Assembly: GCA_002148405.1 (NCBI GenBank)
Contig: MUGG01000205.1
Coordinates: 1-34,901, forward strand
Length of the DNA stretch: 34,901 bases
From: Alkalinema sp. CACIAM 70d
GTDB lineage: Bacteria > Cyanobacteriota > Cyanobacteriia > Leptolyngbyales > Leptolyngbyaceae
Direction: 5' to 3'
The first letter of the stretch is position 1; every line of letters begins with the position of its first letter. Shown here in pieces: positions 15,248-22,679 of the stretch. Both the position numbers and the translations under genes were made by a program. The notes below the pieces were generated by a model. It was not told the origin of the DNA and searched no databases. It saw nothing but the letters and a program-made list of their open reading frames with translations.

Positions 15248-15990
15248 GGCAGTACCTGGTATAACGTGTGGGAGGAGAAGCGGAAAGAAGCCAAAAGGGA
15301 TCTGGAAGATCGGCAAAAAGGTATGCAAAACAAGGTCAGTTACTTTCCCAGGGGCAAAAATCCCATGGCAAAGATGCTGACGATGTGTCCATGTCGCTAG
15401 AGTCGAAAAATTCGCCAAACCGCAATAGCTAACTCGATCAGATCCAACAGGGCGAGCACTGTATCAATCCAAGGTCGCTACGGAGCATAGCAGATAGCCC
15501 CATAGAACCTCTTCTCGATTGAAAAGAAGCTCCATGAGCCTAGCCAGCAACTCCAGTCACTGCTGTCAAGAGTCTTTCACCGCGAAACGGGTTGCTTCGC
15601 AAACTCTTTGATCGGTTCAGGACAATCCCACTGAAATCTTGGGGTGGCTTAAGAAATTGACATTCATCAATTTCTGCTGCAAAAACCTCGATCGCAATAA
15701 TTCTAGCCGTGACACTAGCCGTTTTAAGGTCGAAACCCGCTTTGACCTAAGCGCCCCTGCTGTCCTGATTTTTCCAGTCAGCTATGCAGTTGTTGAATGC
15801 TTTGAATCTAGCGTAGCACAAGCTTTTGGGGATTGTGGTGTAAACTGAGCCACAATTCAAAATTTTTAGATTTTTTTCTAGAAAATTTTTCCAAACTGAC
15901 TCGCCCTATTCCATGGACTTGCCCCATCGCTTAGAATAGTTACAGAACCTGTAAAGTTTCTTAACCTTTAGCCATCACTGGTTCGCACTC

Positions 15991-16962
15991 ATGACTTCCG
16001 TAGCCTCCCTTTTTGCCCCAGTTGAAGCCGACCTCTCTGTCATGACAGAGAACTTGAAGCAGTTGATTGGTGCGCAGCATCCGATTCTCTACGCGGCAGC
16101 GGAACATTTGTTTGGGGCAGGCGGGAAACGGGTAAGACCCGCGATCGTGCTCCTCGTCGCCCGAGCCACCCGGGTTAATCAAGAGATTACGCAACGCCAT
16201 CGTCGGTTAGCCGAAATTACAGAGATGATCCATACTGCTAGCCTTGTCCATGACGATGTGGTGGATGAGTCGGAATTGCGGCGGGGGATTCCCACCGTCC
16301 ATGCCAACTTTGGGACTCGGATCGCGGTTCTTGCAGGAGATTTTCTCTTTGCCCAGTCGTCTTGGTACTTGGCAAATCTGGATAATCTGGAAGTGGTTAA
16401 GTTGCTCTCAGAAGTGATTAAAGACTTTGCCGAGGGCGAAATTCAGCAGGGGTTGAACCGCTTTGATACGGAGTTAGACCTCGATACCTATCTGCAAAAG
16501 AGCTACTACAAGACGGCGTCACTGATTGCCAACAGTGCCAAGGCCGCTGCCATTTTGAGCGATCGCGCCAGTGCAGAGGCGGAAAACTTCTACCACTATG
16601 GCAAGCATTGGGGGTTGGCCTTTCAGATTGTGGACGATATCCTGGATTTCACCGCTTCGACGGAAGGGTTAGGTAAGCCAGCGGGTTCCGATCTGCGCAG
16701 TGGTAATTTGACAGCTCCGGTACTGTTTGCCATGGAACAAAAGCCCTATCTGAAAACGCTGATTGAGCGGGAATTTTCGGAAGAGGGGGATCTAGAGCAG
16801 GCCCTTGATTTAGTCAACGCGAGCGATGGTATTGCCCGATCGCGGGAATTGGCGCAGTACAATGCCAAGGCTGCAATGGCCTGTTTGAATGAGATTCCTG
16901 CATCGGAGTCAAAGGAAGCACTGCTCAACCTCTGTGAATTTGTACTCAGTCGGCTGTATTAG
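15991..16962 (+). CDS. sds: Solanesyl (long-chain) diphosphate synthase
   Basis: A 323-residue trans-isoprenyl diphosphate synthase. The first Asp-rich motif is DDVVD (88-92), in LVHDDVVDESELRRG, and the second is DDILD (215-219). The GGKRVRP segment (45-50) binds IPP. Small residues Ala83 and Ser84 sit before the first Asp motif, so the product chain is not blocked early; this fits long-chain products, which form the plastoquinone tail. The C-terminus ends in the conserved LSRLY. It converges with gpmA, sharing 4 bp at the stop codons. A GGPP synthase is less likely because of length and these residues. Confidence 0.93.
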   Translation: MTSVASLFAPVEADLSVMTENLKQLIGAQHPILYAAAEHLFGAGGKRVRPAIVLLVARATRVNQEITQRHRRLAEITEMIHTASLVHDDVVDESELRRGIPTVHANFGTRIAVLAGDFLFAQSSWYLANLDNLEVVKLLSEVIKDFAEGEIQQGLNRFDTELDLDTYLQKSYYKTASLIANSAKAAAILSDRASAEAENFYHYGKHWGLAFQIVDDILDFTASTEGLGKPAGSDLRSGNLTAPVLFAMEQKPYLKTLIEREFSEEGDLEQALDLVNASDGIARSRELAQYNAKAAMACLNEIPASESKEALLNLCEFVLSRLY

Positions 16963-17654
16963 GTCAAGACGGTTTTATTCATCACACGGCCTGTCTGATC
17001 GATTTCATAGACGATCGGAATTCCCGTTGCCAGTTCTAAACCGGTGACGGCGGTTTCATCTAAACGATCGAGATGCATGATGATCGATCGGAGGGAATTC
17101 CCGTGGGCTGCAACTAGCACATTTTCGCCCTGCGTGAGGTGGGCTAGGATACGGGACTGGAAATAGGGTAGGGTGCGTTCCAGGGTGTCTTGCAGGCTTT
17201 CGCCTAACGGGGGACGGGTGGCAAATGATCGTCGCCAAACGTTGACTTGCTCGGCCCCATATTTCTCGATCGTTTCGGCTTTGTTCAAACCTTGTAGGGT
17301 TCCGTAGTAGCGTTCATCCAAGGCTGCACTGGGAAAAATGGGCAACTCATCCGCTGGATTGCCCTCATACTGGTTCCAGCCGTGCCAATCGGGATCGTCA
17401 GCCTCGTGTTTGAGGATGGGACTTTTGCCCGCGCAAACTTCGGGGTATACCGTCAAGCAAATGACGGCGGTTTCGATCGCGCGGATCAATAAGCTGGTGA
17501 AACAAATATCAATTTTGTACTGGCGTAGTTTATAGGCGGCTTGGGTGGCTTCTAACCGTCCCAGTTTGCTAAGGGGAACATCAACCCAGCCGGTAAATTT
17601 ATTCGCGGCGTTCCAAGTGCTTTGGCCGTGACGAATCAAAATTAAGGTAGCCAT
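16959..17654 (-). CDS. gpmA: 2,3-bisphosphoglycerate-dependent phosphoglycerate mutase
   Basis: A 231-residue histidine phosphatase superfamily protein that interconverts 2- and 3-phosphoglycerate in glycolysis. The start MATLILIRHG at 17654 puts the phosphohistidine motif RHGQS at residues 8-12. Other catalytic residues are Arg58 (LIRAIET), Glu114 (ERYYG) and His184 (AHGNSLRS). An insert of about 30 residues between the ETA helix and ERYYG (roughly 72-105) is longer than in Escherichia coli GpmA. ERYYGTLQGLNKAE identifies the mutase subgroup rather than a plain phosphatase. It converges with sds with a 4-bp overlap of the stop codons. Confidence 0.92.
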   Translation of the reverse strand: MATLILIRHGQSTWNAANKFTGWVDVPLSKLGRLEATQAAYKLRQYKIDICFTSLLIRAIETAVICLTVYPEVCAGKSPILKHEADDPDWHGWNQYEGNPADELPIFPSAALDERYYGTLQGLNKAETIEKYGAEQVNVWRRSFATRPPLGESLQDTLERTLPYFQSRILAHLTQGENVLVAAHGNSLRSIIMHLDRLDETAVTGLELATGIPIVYEIDQTGRVMNKTVLT

Positions 17655-17750
17655 GGCAATCCTCACCCTACGATCGAGCCCTTGCGATCAAATTCCTGCT
17701 ATTGCATCATGCCCCATCCCATCATTACCCTAAGTTCGAAGGATTGACCG

Positions 17751-18362
17751 TTAGCCAGCTAACACTTGGGCAACTGTTAATTGCAATGCTGGCAACAATG
17801 CCGAGACAATGACCGCATCCCCCGCAAAAACATAATCTGTGTAGCCACCGTCCTCAAACACACAAACCGTCACCTGCTGGGCGATCGGATCAACAATCCA
17901 ATATTCCGCAATTTCCAGCACACAATATTCTGCATGTTTCGATCGGTAATCCTCGGACTTGGTGGACTCGCTAACCACTTCAACGACTAACAAGGGCGGT
18001 GGTTGATCGAGGGTTATCACCGCTTGGCGATCGGCCATCATTTTCCATTGCTCAAGGGGAAGGACAGTGACATCTGGAATGCGGCAAGTGTCCCAGCGGC
18101 GGCCTCGGGGAGATTGAACTCCCACTGCTGAGTTTTTAGAGGTCCAAGGCTGTTGTGCGTTTCGAATAGCTATCCGGAACTCATCATTCAGAAACTCAAT
18201 AATGCTGCCATGCTTACCTGTCCCAATTGCCATCAGCTTCAGCTCCCCATCCACCAATTCGTAACGGTTATCTGTGCCATCGTGGTAGTTCAGAAAATCC
18301 TCTAGCGTGAGTTTTGGGGTTGCGTTGCTTTTCCCTTGCATAGAAGAAGTCGTCATCGTCAT
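17751..18362 (-). CDS. Uma2 family protein (PD-(D/E)XK-like)
   Basis: A 203-residue protein of the Uma2/DUF820 family, abundant in cyanobacteria and of uncertain function. GGAGG lies 8 bases before the ATG at 18362, which decides the start over one five codons upstream. The nuclease-like core is visible: RIPDVTVL (Asp97), VVEVVSEST (Glu128) and DYRSKHAEY (Lys142), then YWIVDP (154-159). The protein is divergent from mfd and follows no clear operon. It may be a nuclease or a remnant regulator; I cannot tell. Confidence 0.88.
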   Translation of the reverse strand: MTMTTSSMQGKSNATPKLTLEDFLNYHDGTDNRYELVDGELKLMAIGTGKHGSIIEFLNDEFRIAIRNAQQPWTSKNSAVGVQSPRGRRWDTCRIPDVTVLPLEQWKMMADRQAVITLDQPPPLLVVEVVSESTKSEDYRSKHAEYCVLEIAEYWIVDPIAQQVTVCVFEDGGYTDYVFAGDAVIVSALLPALQLTVAQVLAG

Positions 18363-18599
18363 GAACCAAGCCTCCAATACAGTACTACTGAGTTGACTGC
18401 CAATTTTCTAACCAGTCGCTTCAAACCTTCCTTGCTACACCAGACCTGAGTTGCCCTGTTTTAAGTATGACAGGGTTTTCTGTGACCCAGGGTGGGGATG
18501 GCGGTTTACAGTCTGAAAACATTGTGGTTCCCATCCCCGATCGGGCAAAACTATGTCAAGATCAGAAACTATTCTGCTGTTGACCTTCGGCTATAACGT

Positions 18600-21500
18600 A
18601 TGGCTTTCTCATCGGTAACTCGCACCCTTGGCAAACTCCCCATTACTGGAGAACTGTTAAGCAAACTGGCGCAACAGCAGGTTCTCCATTTATCTGGACT
18701 GGCACGGCTACCCAAGGGCATTGTTAGTTCCACCTTGGCGCAGGCTGCTAATCGTCCTTTGCTCGTCATTACCGCCACGCTGGAAGAGGCGGGACGCTGG
18801 GCGGCCCAATTGGAAGCCATGGGTTGGCAAACGGTGCACTTCTATCCCACCTCCGAAACGTCGCCCTACGAACCTTTTGACCCCGAAGCGGAAATGGTCT
18901 GGGGACAGTTACAGGTGATTGCGGATTTAGTGGCTCGTGCAACTACGATCGCCAACAGTCCCGAAACCGCAAATAATGCTTCTCGATTTGCGATCGTCAC
19001 AACGGAACGGGCATTGCAACCCCACTTGCCGCCGGTAGAGGCTTTTGTGCCCTACAGCATTACTGTGGAGAAAGGTGCAGAAATCAAATCGTCAATACTG
19101 GGACGACAACTGGCACGATTGGGTTATGAAAAAGTTGCGCTCGTGGAAAGTGAAGGGCAGTGGAGTCAGCGAGGGGACATTATTGATGTGTTCCCGGTGT
19201 CCGCAGAATTGCCCGTGCGCTTGGATTTATTCGGTGATGAATTGGAGCAATTGCGGGAATTTGATCCGGCTACGCAACGATCGCTCGATCGCCTCGATCG
19301 TTTAGTTCTCACGCCCACCAGTTTTAGTCCGATTATTCAAACTGCGCTTTCCGATGAGAACTGTCGGTTGTTGCAAACCTATTTGAATGAAGAGGATTGG
19401 GAACAGCTGGAACAAGGCATCCCGATCGAAGGATTGCGCCGCTTTTTGGGACTTGCGTTTGAACAACCCGCTTCCTTACTGGATTATCTCCCGGATAGCA
19501 CGATCATTGCCCTGGATGAAGTGGAAATGGCTGCGGCCCATAGCGAACGCTGGTTCGAGCATGTGCAGGAACATTGGGACGAGCTAGGTCAACCCGAAGC
19601 TATGCCTGCCACCCATCGCCATTTCACAGAGACGATCGCGCAAACGGAAATTTTCGATCGCATTTACCTAACGGAAATTGCGGAAGTCAACAGTGGTTTG
19701 AATCTCTCTAGTCGTCCGATTCCGGCGGTGCCCCACCAATTTGGCAAACTGGCGGAAATTCTGCGGGGAGAACGGGAGAAAGGGTTTGCTATTTGGTTAG
19801 TTTCAGCGCAACCCTCACGATCGGTCGCATTGCTGCAAGAACACGATTGTCCGGCTCAGTTTATTCCCAACCCCAAGGACTTTCCCGCGATCGATAAACT
19901 GATTACCTATCGCACCCCGATCGGGCTGAAATATTCCGGTTTGGCAGAACTGGAAGGCTTTATTTTGCCGACATTCCGGGCGGTGGTGGTGACCGATCGG
20001 GAATTCTTTGGGCAACATACGTTAACCACACCGACTTATATTCGCAAACGCCGACAGGCTACCTCAAAACAGGTTGATCCGAATAAATTACAACCCAATG
20101 ATTACGTGGTGCATAAGAACCATGGGATTGGTAAATTTATCAAACTGGAAAGCCTAACGATCAATGGTGAGACACGGGAATATCTCGTGTTGCAATACGC
20201 TGATGGTACACTCCGAGTAGCAGCGGATCAAGTTGGTGCATTATCGCGATTCCGGCCAGCGGGCGATCGTAAACCGGAATTGAATAAAATGTCCAGCAAA
20301 GCCTGGGAGAAAACCAAGAGCAAAGTTAAGAAAGCCATCAAGAAAGTAGCGGTGGACTTGCTGCAACTCTACGCCCAGCGAGCTCAACAGCAGGGCTTTG
20401 CCTACCCAGATGACAGCCCTTGGCAATTGGAAATGGAGGAATCTTTCCCCTACCAGCCCACACCGGATCAGCTCAAAGCGGTGCAGGATGTTAAGCAGGA
20501 CATGGAAAGCGATCGACCGATGGATCGCTTGGTCTGCGGGGATGTCGGTTTTGGCAAAACGGAAGTGGCTATTCGAGCTATTTTCAAAGCTGTTACATCC
20601 GGCAAACAGGTGGCGCTGTTGGCTCCTACAACGATTTTGACCCAACAGCATTACCACACCCTGAAGGAACGGTTTGCGCCCTATCCGATCAAAATTGGCT
20701 TGCTGAACCGATTCAAGACCACCAACGAGAAGAAAGACATTATCCAACGCATGGGGACGGGCGAAATGGATATTGTCGTCGGTACCCATCAGTTGCTGGG
20801 AAAAAATGTTGGGTTTAGAGATTTAGGATTGCTGGTGATTGATGAAGAACAACGATTCGGGGTGAATCAAAAGGAAAAGATTAAATCGCTGCGAACTCAG
20901 ATTGATGTCTTAACGCTGAGTGCAACGCCGATTCCTAGAACCCTGTATATGTCCCTGTCTGGCGTACGGGAGATGAGCCTCATTACCACACCGCCGCCCT
21001 CCCGTCGTCCGATTAAAACCCATCTGTCTCCCTACGATCCGGAAATTATTCGATCGGCCCTACGGCAGGAACTCGATCGGGGCGGCCAAATCTTTTATGT
21101 TGTGCCGCGTATTGAAGGAATTGAAGAAATTTCCGCTAAAATTTGCGACATGATTCCCAGTGCCCGCATCGCGATCGCCCATGGTCAAATGCTGGATGCG
21201 GAATTAGAAGCAACGATGCTGGCCTTTAGCCAAGCGGAAGCGGATATTTTAGTCTGTACGACGATCGTGGAATCAGGGCTGGATATTCCCCGTGTCAATA
21301 CGATTTTGATTGAAGATGCCCACCTGTTTGGTTTGGCGCAGTTGTATCAGTTGCGGGGCCGGGTGGGGCGCGCTGGGATTCAGGCCCATGCTTGGCTGTT
21401 CTATCCTCGCCAGAAGGAACTGACCGATACGGCACGGCAACGGCTCCGGGCGCTCCAGGAATACACTCAACTGGGGTCGGGCTACCAATTGGCGATGCGG

Positions 21501-22175
21501 GATATGGAAATTCGCGGGGTGGGTAACCTGTTGGGGGCGGAACAATCGGGGCAAATGGATGCGATCGGGTTTGACCTGTATATGGAAATGCTGGATGAAG
21601 CCATTCGAGAAATTCGTGGGCAGGAAATTCCTAAGGTTGATGATACGCAGATTGACCTCAGCTTGACCGCCTTTATTCCTGCAGACTACATTGCCGATGC
21701 GGATCAAAAAATGGCCGCTTATCGAGCGGTGTCCACGGCGGCGGGTAAGAAAGAACTGGCGGAAATTGCGGCTGATTGGGTCGATCGCTATGGGCAAATT
21801 CCCGTTGCGGCTCAACAGTTGTTGCGGGTGATGGAACTGAAACAAATTGCTCGCACCCTTGGGTTCTCCCGCATTAAACCCGAGGGTAAACAACATGTGG
21901 TGTTGGAAACGCCCATGGAGGAACCCGCTTGGAACTTACTCAAGGAGAATTTACCGAATCATTTGCACAGCCGCTTTGTCTATCAGCCTGGAAAAGTTAC
22001 TGTGCGGGGGTTAGGAGCGTTGAAAGCCGATCAGCAACTAGAGCATCTGACGACTTGGCTAAACCAGATGAAAGGCGCGTTACCAGAAGCTAGCAGTGGG
22101 TCAGTTGGCGGGTCGGTTAGCGGATCGGCCAGCAATGGGTCGATCGAGGCCAACGTTTCGGATTCATCCACTTAA
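18600..22175 (+). CDS. mfd: Transcription-repair coupling factor Mfd
   Basis: A 1191-residue SF2 translocase that displaces RNA polymerase stalled at DNA lesions and recruits UvrA. The N-terminal UvrB-like region spans about 1-350, with TSETSPYEPFDPE near residue 80. The RNA polymerase-interaction domain follows at about 490-560 (DYVVHKNHGIGKF). Walker A is GDVGFGKT (647-654, Lys653) and Walker B is DEEQ (748-751). The helicase motif SATPIPRTLYMSLSG follows, and QLYQLRGRVGRAG marks the second RecA-like lobe. A C-terminal TRCF domain is present from about 1010. The last ~30 residues are Ser/Gly-rich and variable. The gene is divergent from the Uma2 gene with 237 bp between, and appears monocistronic. 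Confidence 0.97.
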   Translation: MAFSSVTRTLGKLPITGELLSKLAQQQVLHLSGLARLPKGIVSSTLAQAANRPLLVITATLEEAGRWAAQLEAMGWQTVHFYPTSETSPYEPFDPEAEMVWGQLQVIADLVARATTIANSPETANNASRFAIVTTERALQPHLPPVEAFVPYSITVEKGAEIKSSILGRQLARLGYEKVALVESEGQWSQRGDIIDVFPVSAELPVRLDLFGDELEQLREFDPATQRSLDRLDRLVLTPTSFSPIIQTALSDENCRLLQTYLNEEDWEQLEQGIPIEGLRRFLGLAFEQPASLLDYLPDSTIIALDEVEMAAAHSERWFEHVQEHWDELGQPEAMPATHRHFTETIAQTEIFDRIYLTEIAEVNSGLNLSSRPIPAVPHQFGKLAEILRGEREKGFAIWLVSAQPSRSVALLQEHDCPAQFIPNPKDFPAIDKLITYRTPIGLKYSGLAELEGFILPTFRAVVVTDREFFGQHTLTTPTYIRKRRQATSKQVDPNKLQPNDYVVHKNHGIGKFIKLESLTINGETREYLVLQYADGTLRVAADQVGALSRFRPAGDRKPELNKMSSKAWEKTKSKVKKAIKKVAVDLLQLYAQRAQQQGFAYPDDSPWQLEMEESFPYQPTPDQLKAVQDVKQDMESDRPMDRLVCGDVGFGKTEVAIRAIFKAVTSGKQVALLAPTTILTQQHYHTLKERFAPYPIKIGLLNRFKTTNEKKDIIQRMGTGEMDIVVGTHQLLGKNVGFRDLGLLVIDEEQRFGVNQKEKIKSLRTQIDVLTLSATPIPRTLYMSLSGVREMSLITTPPPSRRPIKTHLSPYDPEIIRSALRQELDRGGQIFYVVPRIEGIEEISAKICDMIPSARIAIAHGQMLDAELEATMLAFSQAEADILVCTTIVESGLDIPRVNTILIEDAHLFGLAQLYQLRGRVGRAGIQAHAWLFYPRQKELTDTARQRLRALQEYTQLGSGYQLAMRDMEIRGVGNLLGAEQSGQMDAIGFDLYMEMLDEAIREIRGQEIPKVDDTQIDLSLTAFIPADYIADADQKMAAYRAVSTAAGKKELAEIAADWVDRYGQIPVAAQQLLRVMELKQIARTLGFSRIKPEGKQHVVLETPMEEPAWNLLKENLPNHLHSRFVYQPGKVTVRGLGALKADQQLEHLTTWLNQMKGALPEASSGSVGGSVSGSASNGSIEANVSDSST

Positions 22176-22679
22176 ACGAAGGAGCCCTAATCAAGGACTG
22201 AGTTGTAAGAGGAACTTCGTTGAAATTGCGTAAATAAAAATACGGAGTTCCCATCACACATCACTCAACAACTTTTGTTGACAACAGTTTGTTGACAACA
22301 GTCTGTAACAGCAGACTTACTTGATCTAAATGCCTTCTGAATGTCTTATGCAGGGCATTTATGCTCAGTTCTCGAGTCCAGCAGCACAACCGCAATTCAC
22401 GATTACCTCAGTATTTCTAGCACAATTGTCCCTTTAGAGCTTTAGAGGGAGTCTTACTCTGCTGGCTACGATGCATCCATTCGGCCACTCTTGAACTTTC
22501 TAAGTTCTATAGATACCTGCATCAGTCGGATGGGTACTTTAAGGGTAGCTGAAAATTTTTGCAGTTTCTCTATCTTTTAGGCGATGGACATTCGGTATGG
22601 ACATCAGGGTTTATGCATCTTCCAGTCTTAGTAACTGGTATTCAATTCAAATGATCGCCCCAGAGAAACGTCATAATTT
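22176..22679. other. 504-bp intergenic region between mfd and the adenylate cyclase gene
   Basis: No gene is seen. It contains CAACAACTTTTGTTG (an inverted repeat, about 22267-22281), a tandem 14-bp palindromic unit (22275-22302) and a long-loop hairpin TAAATGCC/GGCATTTA (22327-22334 and 22354-22361). These are the best candidates for an mfd 3' structure or for regulator sites of the cyclase gene. Confidence 0.7.
22275..22302. repeat. Tandem 14-bp palindromic units upstream of the cyclase gene
   Basis: TTGTTGACAACAGT occurs twice in direct contact (22275-22288 and 22289-22302). Each unit contains the palindrome TGTTG-A-CAACA, and a third half-site (CAACAA) lies just before. Two adjacent identical dyads suit a dimeric repressor or activator, but the cyclase start is 377 bp away. 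Confidence 0.8.

Larger units (their letters stand above)
14876..15990. other. Gene-poor 1.1-kb region between the SLH gene and sds
   Basis: Beyond the repeats at 14886-15050 and the doubtful small frame at 15149-15247, I find no secure gene. A minus-strand frame (15540-15746) is open for 68 codons with protein-like composition but no ATG, GTG or TTG start. The DNA at 15569-15608 can fold as nested stems (AGAGT/ACTCT around GCGAA/TTCGC). A TAGAAT hexamer at 15932-15937 could be the -10 box of sds. The region may hold a decayed gene or a structured RNA. Confidence 0.55.

Noticed and set aside
15639..15848. Plus-strand 69-codon frame in the gap before sds
   Set aside because: No ATG start, no ribosome site, overlaps other open frames on both strands; not credible as a gene.
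15480..15860. 6S RNA, tmRNA or RNase P RNA
   Set aside because: None of the conserved cores that I can recall is present; only short nested stems are visible.
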